From CAVZCK01 sp963798805 (GTDB lineage Bacteria; Pseudomonadota; Alphaproteobacteria; Rhizobiales; Rhodomicrobiaceae), in contig CAWCVC010000009.1 in the NCBI GenBank assembly GCA_963798805.1, forward strand, positions 202,367-266,366: a stretch of 64,000 nt of DNA, in the 5' to 3' direction. Position 1 is the first letter of the stretch; each line of letters opens with the position of its first letter. Under the pieces are notes generated by a model that was not told where the DNA came from, made no database searches, and saw only the letters and a list, made by a program, of their open reading frames with translations. This document shows, in pieces, positions 45,842-54,103 of the stretch. The translations under genes and the position numbers were made by a program.

Positions 45842-46762
45842 TCATGAGCGGGTATCCTGCAGCGCAAGACGGCTCTTGTGCGCAGCCTGCGCGGCCGACA
45901 GGAGCTGGTCGATCGTGACCAGAGCCGGGTTCAGCGCGTTCTGCGGCGTCGCCGCCAGCGCGTTGGCGACCATCTTCCGGATCGCGAGGCCGTCGAGACC
46001 GACGCACGCCTCGGCGCACGCGGCGAACTTCGGCGCGGCCGACAGCTTGCCGATGGCGGAATAGGTCTGGGCCAGGCCTTTCAGGCAGTCCGCGAGGATG
46101 CGCCCGCAGGCGGCCTTGTCGGGAAGCGGCACCGGCATGATCAGGTCGCAGCGCGACATGAAGGCGCTGTCCACCGCCTGGGAGAAATTGCTGGTGGCGA
46201 CGAACAGAAGGTTCGGGTGTTCTTCCGCGAGGGCGTCGAGCTGGACCAGCACCGCATCAGTGGCCCGATGAACGTCGATGGGGTTGGCGTCCATGCTCAG
46301 TTTCGAGCGGTCGGCGGCAAGCGTCTCCACTTCGTCCAGGAGCACGATGGTCGGACCGGCCATAGCCGCCTCGGCGATGGATTGCGCGAAGAGATCGGTG
46401 ACGGCGCGTTGAGTTTTGCCGTGCGAAGCACTGGCGAGAGAATGGGGTTCTACTTCCAAGAGCCGGAATTTTCCGCCACTGAAGGATTCGGCGACCCAGT
46501 GGGCCAGCCCCCGCGCGAGCGAGGTTTTGCCGGTGCCGGGCGGGCCAACAAGTAGGATCACGCCGTGAAGCGGGATCACGCTGCGGGGGACGTGCGGCCG
46601 GGCGGAGAAGTTCAGGACCGCCTGCGAAAGCAGCTGGCTCTTGAGCGTCTCGTCGATGATGATCGAGTTCCACAGCGCTCCCAGCGCCGGGTCGGGCAAG
46701 CTTCTGACCTTCTGGATGCCCTTGGGCCGCTCATCGAAATCGATCGCCGGATTATGCTTCAT
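45842..46762 (-). CDS. cap6: CBASS TRIP13/Pch2-like AAA+ ATPase (Cap6)
   Basis: The 306-residue AAA+ protein has Walker A GPPGTGKTS (73-81) and Walker B IVLLDEVE (139-146), with sensor FVATSNF and an arginine-rich SRCDLI segment. The ATPase remodels HORMA proteins from closed to open, switching the CD-NTase off. It is the first gene of the minus-strand CBASS operon and faces capH across a 131-base divergent region. Confidence 0.9.
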   Translation of the reverse strand: MKHNPAIDFDERPKGIQKVRSLPDPALGALWNSIIIDETLKSQLLSQAVLNFSARPHVPRSVIPLHGVILLVGPPGTGKTSLARGLAHWVAESFSGGKFRLLEVEPHSLASASHGKTQRAVTDLFAQSIAEAAMAGPTIVLLDEVETLAADRSKLSMDANPIDVHRATDAVLVQLDALAEEHPNLLFVATSNFSQAVDSAFMSRCDLIMPVPLPDKAACGRILADCLKGLAQTYSAIGKLSAAPKFAACAEACVGLDGLAIRKMVANALAATPQNALNPALVTIDQLLSAAQAAHKSRLALQDTRS

Positions 46763-46832
46763 CGCCTGCGTCCTTCCGGCAGCCCGGGCTGCCGCTCAAA
46801 GTTCTTGCGCTTGTCGGGTTCGACATGTTCAA

Positions 46833-46870
46833 CTTGTCGGTGAATATACCGGACGGGCGAAAAACCCGTC
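46833..46870. promoter_or_regulatory. Divergent control region between cap6 and capH with inverted repeats
   Basis: The 131-base gap holds CGGT-gaatat-ACCG (46838-46851) and a perfect GACGGG / CCCGTC pair with a 7-base spacer (46852-46870), adjacent to each other. CTTGTCGG also occurs twice, 23 bases apart (46810 and 46833). These are candidate CapH operators controlling both directions (inference). Confidence 0.5.
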
Positions 46871-46893
46871 AAGTTTATCTTGCCGGAGTAGAC

Positions 46894-47247
46894 ATGGCTG
46901 ACGAGACTACCCCCTCGGAGATTTTCACCAAAAGGCTCCGAGAGGCGCGGAAATTAAGGGGTTGGAGCCAAGAAGAGCTGGCCGCGAAAGCCGATATGCC
47001 GGCCACCACGATCGGGCATTTTGAGGGAGGGACCCGGAAGCCCTCGTTCGAATCACTGCGGCGACTCGCCATCGCACTGGAAATTACGACGGACTATCTC
47101 CTGGGGCGAGTCGATAGCCCCGAACTGGCCCAGGCCGGAGACCCGCTCTATCGCGACATCGGCCGGCTGAGCGGCAACGACCGCGAAATCGCCAAGGACT
47201 TCCTCAAGATGCTGGCGGAGCGCAACACGCGGAAGGACAAGAGTTAG
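46894..47247 (+). CDS. capH: XRE-family repressor of CBASS (CapH-like)
   Basis: The 117-residue protein has an N-terminal HTH_3 domain (residues 12-66: RLREARKLRGWSQEELAAKADMPATTIGHFEGG) and a short helical C-terminal part for dimerisation. The ATG at 46894 has GGAG six bases upstream; the frame is open further to 46825 without support. It overlaps the next gene by one base (TAGTG). Divergent position to a CBASS operon and pairing with an ImmA-like peptidase match the CapH-CapP switch described for CBASS. CapH represses the operon until CapP cleaves it after DNA damage. Confidence 0.85.
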   Translation: MADETTPSEIFTKRLREARKLRGWSQEELAAKADMPATTIGHFEGGTRKPSFESLRRLAIALEITTDYLLGRVDSPELAQAGDPLYRDIGRLSGNDREIAKDFLKMLAERNTRKDKS

Positions 47248-48128
47248 TGGGGCGCCCGTTCCAGCTCATGATCGCACGACGGACGGCAGAGGCCCTGCTC
47301 CGCAAGGAGGGGCTCTCGACCCTGCCGGTCGATCCTTTCACGATTGCCGAGAGCCGGGATATCCTCGTACAGCCCAAGCCCGACACGGAGCCCGGTGTAT
47401 CGGGCATGCTGCTTCGGCACGGCAACAGCTTCGGGATTCTTTACGCAACCCATGTCCAAAGCCTGGGCTTTCAGCGCTTCGGCGTCAGCCACGAACTGGG
47501 CCATTACTTCCTTGAAGGACATATCGATCAGCTCCTGAAAGATGGCGTTCACGCGTCGCATGCGGGATTTGTGACGGCCGATCCCTACGAACTTGAAGCC
47601 GATCACTTCGCCGCCGGACTGCTGATGCCCGAAGCGCCCTTCCGTGCGGCGATGGGCGATCTCGAACATGGCCTTGGCGCGATCGAGGCATTGGCCGACC
47701 AGTGCCTCACGTCGCGGACAGCGACGGCTATCCGGTATGCGGAGCTGACGCGCAGTGCGGTCGCCGTGATTGTGAGTACCGGCGACACAATCGACTACTG
47801 CTTCATGTCAGATGCCATGAAGACCCTGCCCAAACTCTCCTGGTTGCGAAAGGGCACGAAGCTGCCCGCGGGCACCGCTACCGCGGCCTTTGCAGCACGG
47901 CCCGGCGATGTAGGCGCCGGCGCACACGTTGCGGACGAGATCGACGTTCGGGACTGGCTGGGCGGGACGACCGGCAAGACCATTTCCGAAGAATCAATCG
48001 GTCTAGGCACGTACGGCAGGATACTTACTATCCTCTCTTCCGGCACGATCGGCCGTGAGGATGAGGACGACGATGCAGAAAGCGAAGACGAGCTTATCGA
48101 AAGCTGGACACCCCGATTTCACCGGTAA
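47247..48128 (+). CDS. capP: ImmA/IrrE-family zinc metallopeptidase (CapP-like)
   Basis: The 293-residue protein has the zinc peptidase motif HELGH at residues 82-86 and the downstream ELEADHFAAGLLMP segment, which carries the third ligand glutamate. A C-terminal sensor-like domain follows (about 150-290). It starts at a GTG inside the capH stop, with AAGGA upstream. The expected role is cleavage of CapH in response to a DNA-damage signal, thereby derepressing CBASS. The acidic tail (EDEDDDAESEDELIES) is unusual. Confidence 0.85.
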   Translation: MGRPFQLMIARRTAEALLRKEGLSTLPVDPFTIAESRDILVQPKPDTEPGVSGMLLRHGNSFGILYATHVQSLGFQRFGVSHELGHYFLEGHIDQLLKDGVHASHAGFVTADPYELEADHFAAGLLMPEAPFRAAMGDLEHGLGAIEALADQCLTSRTATAIRYAELTRSAVAVIVSTGDTIDYCFMSDAMKTLPKLSWLRKGTKLPAGTATAAFAARPGDVGAGAHVADEIDVRDWLGGTTGKTISEESIGLGTYGRILTILSSGTIGREDEDDDAESEDELIESWTPRFHR

Positions 48129-48639
48129 GGCACAACCCCCCATCGCACGCGCTCGAAATCATCGTCACGCCGCCCCCCGCGTTACCGGCTTTCCTGGCTG
48201 CTGCTATCGCTCGGGCAGCCGCGGTCTTCCTCGCCCTCGTCGACGGCCGCGCGGCGAACGTATCCTTCAGGTCGGGCGTTTTGACCAACGGCGTCTTCGC
48301 GTTGAGGGCGTCCTCCATCGCTTGGCGCGGTTCGGTGCGCCGCGAAGTCAGTTTCCCGCGGCAGATGCTCTTCGGGCGCGCGCTGGCAATCGGTGTAACA
48401 GCCTTGAGGAGCACCTCCAATCCTATGAGCGGCGTTCCAGTAGAAATCCAGAATGAAGGCGGTTCAGGAAATACCAGCGAGCGGCCACGTGGGTTGGTGG
48501 CAGTCCTGAGGAACAGATCCTTGACGATGTCGTGCTTGATGGCGGCGAAACAGCTCGCGGAGACGCCCGCGTCCGGGCGCGTCGGTCATAGCGCGAGACC
48601 CTTTCCCGCTGACCCTCGTTATCGTGATCCCTTTTGCCA

Positions 48640-48845
48640 GCGGCACCTGGTGGCACCGCAGTGGCTGCATCGTTATGCCTAGCCAGCAAACCTGCATCTT
48701 CGAGGGCTTCCAGGTCGGGCAGGTCACGGAGCGTAGCGAGCCCGCGAGCGGCCCCCTTGGTCGTTGCGTAGGTGAATGGCGCGCCAGGCGTCGGACTGCG
48801 AGGGCGGCCGTAATCACGTTCTTGTCGCGCAAGCCGCGAACCTCA
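48640..48845 (-). pseudogene. Decayed ScpB-like fragment within a gene-poor 1-kb gap
   Basis: The gap 48129-49115 has no intact gene. In it, one minus-strand frame reads VRGLRDKNVITAA and the next continues PRSPTPGAPFTYATTKG...LRDLPDLEALEDAGLL (48689-48803). Both pieces resemble the winged-HTH end of plasmid/ICE-type SMC-Scp subunit ScpB (DKN-x-IxAGPRSPxPGAPxTYVTT...LRDLPDLEALEDAGLL). A frameshift and missing ends make it a relic. Other open frames nearby (48094-48420 minus) are not recognisable. Confidence 0.5.
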
Positions 48846-49115
48846 CAACAGGCCCGCTTGGACTGGAACCGAGGTCGTAGGTTTGTGCCGGTCCAACCAC
48901 GAACCTGAGCGCTGCCTACGGGGGCAACGCTCAACTGCGCGGCCGCACCATCGCACGATCGCTTCCGCAGAAAATGAATGAATCCAACGGGAAATTGCAG
49001 CAGTTGGCGTCAGTCAGTTAGTAGCAAAGTGAGCTCTACCGCTTACGGGCGCCTTGCTTCTTGCAAACGCAGCTCGCCTGCTGTTGGTCCAATTCATTGA
49101 AACATAATAAAAAAA

Positions 49116-49166
49116 TGGCGCACCCGAGACGACTTCGAACGTCCGACCTCTGCCTTCGGAGGGCAA
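49116..49166 (-). pseudogene. Truncated tRNA-Arg(CCG) 3' half, probable attachment-site scar
   Basis: On the minus strand there is a TTGCC-CTCCGAA-GGCAG anticodon arm (anticodon CCG), a T-loop GTTCGAA, and CTCGGGTGC-GCCA, the acceptor 3' strand with CCA of tRNA-Arg. The D-arm and the 5' acceptor GCACCCG are missing, and the T-stem pairing is poor. It is therefore not functional. Such fragments arise when an element integrates in a tRNA gene and leaves its 3' part; it marks the border between the CBASS island and the trb region. Confidence 0.7.
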
Positions 49167-49269
49167 AGGATCACGACGCGCCAGGCTGGTACTCGTAAAC
49201 ATGCTATCGGCACTCCTGGCGAGCGGCTGTCAGAGACCAGCCCGCACAGCAGTGCTCCCTATCAGCAGC

Positions 49270-50540
49270 TCAACCTTTCCGCCACGGCCTTATGACGATG
49301 TCCTTCGTGACCATCACCGTGAAGCGGTAGCCCGGGCGGATTTCCAAGGTTGGCTGAATCCGGATATTGCGCCGGGCCATCTCCTGGCCGAGCTCTCCGA
49401 GCTGCTGGCCGAGGCCGGCGGAGATGCTTTGCTGGGTGTTGACGCCGTTCGCGCCGGCGTTCTGGCCACCTTGGGAGATCTGGATGCCTGCGGAGAACAC
49501 CGACATTAGGAGCGCGTTGTCGAACATGGTCCAGAAATGATTGTCGACCCTGTCATGGAAACCGGCGAGGCCGCTTGCATCGGTGCCCGGCATCTTGCCA
49601 AGATCGACGGAGGAGCCGTCCGGATAGAGAATGCGGGTCCATGCGACCAGCACGCGCTGCTGGCCGGTGGTGACCGCATTGTCGTAGGCGCCGATCAGCT
49701 TTGAGCCTTGCGGGATAAGGAGATAGCGGCCGGTGGCGCTGTCATAGACATTCTCGGTGACCTGGCCGATGATCTGGCCCGGCAGATCGCTGTCAATGCC
49801 GCCGACGAGGATGGCCGGGATCACAGTTCCGGCTTTCACCTCGTAAGGCGAGAGCGGCGCCGCCCGACCGCCGGGAAGATAATTGCTGTCGTGACCCTGT
49901 GGGGTCCGATCGCTCAGAAAGGCACGCTTTTCGGCGGCATGGTTGACGTCCTCCTCCCTTTCACCCACCGCCAGCTGGTGCTGCCGCTGCGCGTCGGCGA
50001 CATAAGGCGAAGCGAGCTGTCCGCTCAGGCTTGGCTGTGCGCCCTCGCTGGCCGGCTGCGCAGCCTGTCTTTGCAGAGGCCGTGCCCCGTCCCGCCTTGG
50101 ATCTTCGTCGGTGCCGCAACTGCCTGACGCAGGCGCTGATTGCGCAGCTCGATCAGCCGCCGGCGCTCCTCGGCATAGCGCTGCCACCCTTCTGCATAAG
50201 GTTCGGTTGGTTGGGGGAGGGGCGGCGGCTGTTGCGTCGGGCCCCTCGGTTTCGACATCGGCGCGACCGGGAATTGCCTCGCCGGAATCAGCCCACCGTC
50301 CGGGACATCGTCGAAGAGATGGTTGAGATTGGCGGGCTCGGGGCGGGTTTCCGCCTCGGCGGCTTTGCGCCGGATCTCGGCGAGCCGCATCTGATAGGTG
50401 TAGGTGACGGCTCCAAGGATCAGCAACAGCATCAACGCGGCGATGAGGAGCGGCACGCGGTTGAGGCGTCTGACCCCGTCGCCGCGTTTCGGCCGGCGGC
50501 CAAGGAGGTCCTGATCCGGCTCGACGTCCTTCCCGATCAT
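49270..50540 (-). pseudogene. trbI: Conjugal transfer protein TrbI (VirB10-like), split by a frameshift
   Basis: The N-terminal part (50540 to about 50090) has a cytoplasmic tail, a transmembrane helix LLIAALMLLLILGAVTYTY and a proline-rich region PTQQPPPLPQPTEP. The C-terminal part (to 49270), in another frame, is the VirB10 beta-barrel (VKAGTVIPAILVGGIDSDLPG, TGRYLLIPQGSKLIG, PGYRFTVMVTKDIV). The switch is at about 50085-50095 in a G-rich run, where one extra G would restore the frame. The start overlaps the trbH stop by ATGA. Intact TrbI forms the core channel spanning both membranes. It could be a sequencing error or a real loss of transfer. Confidence 0.8.
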
Positions 50541-51100
50541 CGCACCGCCTCCTGCACGCTGAGAGGCGCACCGGTAATGAGCTGCCCGTCGGCGCTACGC
50601 GAGAGGATAGTCGAGGCCTCGGCATCGTCGAGCCGGATGCGCAGCAAATAGCCGCCGCCATAGACAGGCATGAGAATGCGCAGGTGATGGCCATCCGGGC
50701 TGTTGGCTGCATCCCGTTCGAACCGATAGCCTCGTGCCTCGAGCTGCGATGCCAGGCTTGTCGCCAGCCGGTCCCCTCCATCATCGATGGATGGTTCGAG
50801 AAGGATCGACTTGTCGTCTGGCGCGATCCGATCCGTGATGAAGGTAACGATGGCCACGGCAATGACAGTCGCGTCGGCGTTCGCCAGATCGCCACGCAAA
50901 GACGCATTCGCCCGCAGGAGAGCGCAGGCGCCGAGCGAGGCGCTCGCCAGGAGCACAAAGACGAAGAGGAAGGGCCGCAGCCTTGGCGATTGACGATCCA
51001 CGCTGCGACGGATGAGCAACGCGAACCGATTCCCTCTCGGTGGGACACAAATGGCCCTCAGCAGCGAGACGCCGACAGAAAGGCGGACCGTGCCCATCAT
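50537..51100 (-). CDS. trbH: Conjugal transfer lipoprotein TrbH-like
   Basis: The 187-residue protein has a basic N-terminus, a hydrophobic helix LFVFVLLASASLGAC with a lipobox (LGAC), and a mature domain ending SVQEAVR. The position between trbG and trbI and the lipoprotein signal match TrbH. The ATG at 51100 has GGAGG at good spacing and overlaps the trbG stop (TGATG); the ATG at 51097 and GTG at 51103 are also possible. It is likely a small outer-membrane-associated component. Confidence 0.7.
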   Translation of the reverse strand: MMGTVRLSVGVSLLRAICVPPRGNRFALLIRRSVDRQSPRLRPFLFVFVLLASASLGACALLRANASLRGDLANADATVIAVAIVTFITDRIAPDDKSILLEPSIDDGGDRLATSLASQLEARGYRFERDAANSPDGHHLRILMPVYGGGYLLRIRLDDAEASTILSRSADGQLITGAPLSVQEAVR

Positions 51101-52071
51101 CACGGCCTCCTCTGGCGTATGATCTTCACCGTCACCTGGTCCCAGCCCACACCGCTGACCAGCGCGGCCCGATCCAGCAGCTTGTCGACCTCGAAGCGGT
51201 GGTTGACGAACCGGTAATTGACGAGCTGCTGGCTCGGCTCGGTGAAGAGGCCGCCATCATCGCCGAGGGCGACGAGGGCCGGCAGATCGCCATGGGCGAT
51301 CTCGGCCGGGAACTCGATATAGGTCTTGGCCCCATTCGAATAGACCCGGATCGGCCGCCAGGCCGGGTGGTCGCCGGAGATCTCATAGCCGAAGTCGAGA
51401 CTGGCGGCGCTCGGCTCTGGCTCCGCCTTGAGTGCGGCTTGGCGCAGGCCGGCCTGATGCGCCTGATAGCTGTTCCACTGCGCCCGCACATCATCGGGAT
51501 AATAGAACGAGACGCGCGGCATCCAATCCATCCGCCGGCTGACGAGCTGGATGGTGTAGGCCCGCCGGTCGGTGGTGATGACGAGGTCGGTGATGAGGCC
51601 GATATCGGTCGGCTTGATCATCACATGGGTGGTGGTGGTCGCTCCGCCGCCCTGGGTTGCCGGCGTCACCTGCCAGCGCACGCCATCGCCCAGATGGATA
51701 TCGTTGACGGTCTCACCTGACTGCAGCACCAGATCGCAGACATAGAGCGGCGCACAGACGAGAACCGGCAAGGTGGCGCCGAAGACGAAGACGACGCTGC
51801 CGTCCTCGCCCCGCGCCGGCCCATCGGGGCTGTTCGCCCATTCGCGGCCGTAGAGCAGGCCTCGCCGTTCCTTCGGCGTCAGCCTTGGATTGGGGCCCGC
51901 AAGCGGCGTGATGGGCGGCGGCGGAAGCTGATGCCGCGCCGGCGCTGCGCCGCTCTCCTTCGCACTGTCGGTCAGCACCGGCTTCCAGGATGACACGGCT
52001 GGATAATTTTCGGCCCTGGCGGCCGGCGCCGGCAGCGCCGTCAAGGCAATTATCAGGATGACTGGTCTCAT
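51100..52071 (-). CDS. trbG: Conjugal transfer protein TrbG (VirB9-like)
   Basis: The 323-residue VirB9-family periplasmic protein forms the outer part of the T4SS core with TrbI. It has a signal peptide MRPVILIIALTALPAPAARA and the CagX/VirB9 segments VNDIHLGDGVRWQVTPA, HVMIKPTD, RAYTIQLVSRR and FYYPDD. The ATG at 52071 is preceded by GAGGGGG; the longer frame to 52119 would overlap trbF. Confidence 0.92.
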   Translation of the reverse strand: MRPVILIIALTALPAPAARAENYPAVSSWKPVLTDSAKESGAAPARHQLPPPPITPLAGPNPRLTPKERRGLLYGREWANSPDGPARGEDGSVVFVFGATLPVLVCAPLYVCDLVLQSGETVNDIHLGDGVRWQVTPATQGGGATTTTHVMIKPTDIGLITDLVITTDRRAYTIQLVSRRMDWMPRVSFYYPDDVRAQWNSYQAHQAGLRQAALKAEPEPSAASLDFGYEISGDHPAWRPIRVYSNGAKTYIEFPAEIAHGDLPALVALGDDGGLFTEPSQQLVNYRFVNHRFEVDKLLDRAALVSGVGWDQVTVKIIRQRRP

Positions 52072-52100
52072 GAGATGTGCCCCCTCTTCTGGCGCCCTAA

Positions 52101-52778
52101 TTAGAGCCGCCGCGCCCAATGAAAGGCGTTGATGTAAAGGCCGCTGGGATTGAGTTTGAGCATGGCTTCATCCGTCGGCGGATTGAAGCTGATATTGACG
52201 GTCGCCTGATAGTCGCTGGAGCTGACATGGGCGCCGTCCCGGCCCCTCAGCTCCTCCCGCCATTCCAGCCGCCAGCTGTCGCTCGAGATCGGCAGCACCG
52301 ATTCCACCTCGACGGCGACGGTCTCGGTCTTGGCGCGCTCGAAGGGATCGTGGCCGCGCATATAGTCGTTGAGGGCGCCGAAGGCATCGCCGCGGCGGTT
52401 GATCATGGCGTAGCTCTCCTTGATCAGGGCTCGCTGTGCCGCGGCATCGACATAGACGCTTCTGACCGCCGTCACCCAGCGGGCGAGCTGGGCGATGATG
52501 ACGGCCTCATCCGGCCGCTCGGCCTTGTCGGCGCGGGTGACGGCGATGGCCGAGCCGAGCTTGTCGACCTTGACCACATAGGGGACGACCTGGTTCTGGC
52601 TGGCGACCATGACCAGGCCGCCGGTCGCCAGCGCGGCGATGACGAGTGCGATCAGGGCCGTCAGCCGCCAGGCATGGGCCTCAGCGATATAGCTGCCATA
52701 GCGCTCATTCCACTCCTGCCTTGCCGCAAGATAGGGATTGAGACCATGGGGCGGCTTGCCCCGATCGACAGGCGTCAT
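52101..52778 (-). CDS. trbF: Conjugal transfer protein TrbF (VirB8-like)
   Basis: The 225-residue inner membrane protein has one N-terminal transmembrane helix (LTALIALVIAALATGGLVMVA) and a periplasmic VirB8 fold (VVPYVVKVDKLG, AVRSVYVDAAAQRALIKESYAMI, YQATVNISFNPPTDEAM). It is a scaffold of the T4SS inner membrane complex. Confidence 0.93.
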   Translation of the reverse strand: MTPVDRGKPPHGLNPYLAARQEWNERYGSYIAEAHAWRLTALIALVIAALATGGLVMVASQNQVVPYVVKVDKLGSAIAVTRADKAERPDEAVIIAQLARWVTAVRSVYVDAAAQRALIKESYAMINRRGDAFGALNDYMRGHDPFERAKTETVAVEVESVLPISSDSWRLEWREELRGRDGAHVSSSDYQATVNISFNPPTDEAMLKLNPSGLYINAFHWARRL

Positions 52779-52823
52779 CGGAAGATCCTCCGGTTCCGTG
52801 AGACTTGGCGCGCGAACGGGCGA

Positions 52824-54101
52824 TCAGCCTTGCTGGTCGCCACCGCCCGGTTTCGGACCTGCGCCGGCGTCTTTGTCGACGCGCATTTGCCGGGTTGCAC
52901 TGCTGCGGTTTTCGGCGCGGCGCTTGGCGTTGAGGCGATGACGTTCGGCATCCATGGCGTCCGACCATCTCGCCATGCGGCCGCCGAGACGACCACCGAT
53001 CTCGATCACCGCCTGGCGGCCGAGATTGCCGAGCGTGTTGGCCGGAGTGTAAGCCGCCCGTCCGAGCGGTGTCCGCGGACCTGTCCCCTCCGCGTCGGCG
53101 GAGGTGAGCTGCTCGCCGGCGAGCCGGGCCGCGCTTCTGGTTGCCATGGCGCCGCCGATGACGCCGGCGACGGCGCCGGTCGCAACGCCAGCAGCCGTGG
53201 CGTAGAGGCCGAAGCCGCTGGCGACGCTGGTGCCGTTGATCAGTGCCTGCACCATGTCGGGAATGATCCGGGTGATGGCGACAAAGATGATGGAGATGCC
53301 GACCAGCACGAAAATGCTGGTGAGCGAGGCCGAGGAGAGAGATGAGGCGCCGGCGGCGACCGAGGCCCAGGGCTCGACAATGGCGATGGCTAGGCCGGCG
53401 AGCAGCTGGATGACGAACAGCTTGGCCCCGACGCTCATGCAATATTGGAAGATGCGGATGGCGTAATCCTTGGTCCAGCGCGAGCCGCCGAAGCCCATGA
53501 ACAAAACACCCGCCGAGATGACGATATAGGATTCAACCAGCGCCACGATCAGCGAGGCGGTGATGAGGCCGAAGGAGATCAGGATGAAGAAGCCGGCGAC
53601 GACCAGGATGAGATTGTGGACGAGGTTCCAATTGCTCGAGGCATCGTAAAGGGCGGTGGCCAGCTTCACCCCGACATCGAAAATATCGGAGGGGCGGAGC
53701 AGATTGGCGCCGCCGGCGATATTGGCCGCCTCCTGGAAGCTCTTGACGATGGCGCTCGCCCAATCGGCCGAGAATTGCAACAGCGCCGCAAAGAAACCGA
53801 TGAACAGCACCTGGTTGACGAGAGTTGCCAGCCATTCGCCGAGATCGGCGCCGCGAAAGGCAAGCTGGATGGCGGCCCAGCTGAATTCGATGGCGGCGAG
53901 GATCCAGAACAGGCGGATGGCGAGACCGGCGAGCCTGGCCTGCCAGCTCCGCGTCGTCGCCTGAAAGCTGTCGAGAATGCAATCGAGCGCATTGTTGGCT
54001 TCGATGGCGCAGCGCGTCTGCGCCACGGCATCGCCCGAAAACGCAATGGCGACGATTGCAAAGAGGAGACCGATGATTGCAAGCTGTTTGGGGTTCAGCA
54101 T
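52824..54101 (-). CDS. trbL: Conjugal transfer protein TrbL (VirB6-like)
   Basis: The polytopic inner membrane protein of about 425 residues has a signal-like start, multiple helices (for example LILVVAGFFILISFGLITASLIVALVESYIVI region) and a charged C-terminal cytoplasmic tail. It matches TrbL/VirB6, part of the translocation pore. ATG at 54101 (MLNPKQLAIIGLL) is better than the TTG two codons earlier that overlaps the trbJ stop. Confidence 0.92.
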   Translation of the reverse strand: MLNPKQLAIIGLLFAIVAIAFSGDAVAQTRCAIEANNALDCILDSFQATTRSWQARLAGLAIRLFWILAAIEFSWAAIQLAFRGADLGEWLATLVNQVLFIGFFAALLQFSADWASAIVKSFQEAANIAGGANLLRPSDIFDVGVKLATALYDASSNWNLVHNLILVVAGFFILISFGLITASLIVALVESYIVISAGVLFMGFGGSRWTKDYAIRIFQYCMSVGAKLFVIQLLAGLAIAIVEPWASVAAGASSLSSASLTSIFVLVGISIIFVAITRIIPDMVQALINGTSVASGFGLYATAAGVATGAVAGVIGGAMATRSAARLAGEQLTSADAEGTGPRTPLGRAAYTPANTLGNLGRQAVIEIGGRLGGRMARWSDAMDAERHRLNAKRRAENRSSATRQMRVDKDAGAGPKPGGGDQQG

Positions 54102-54103
54102 GA

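Noticed and set aside
48055..48456. 133-codon plus-strand ORF after capP
   Set aside because: It starts inside capP in another frame and has a non-protein-like composition.
49116..49192. Complete tRNA-Arg gene
   Set aside because: No 5' acceptor strand or D-arm can be paired, and the T-stem is mismatched; only the 3' half is present.
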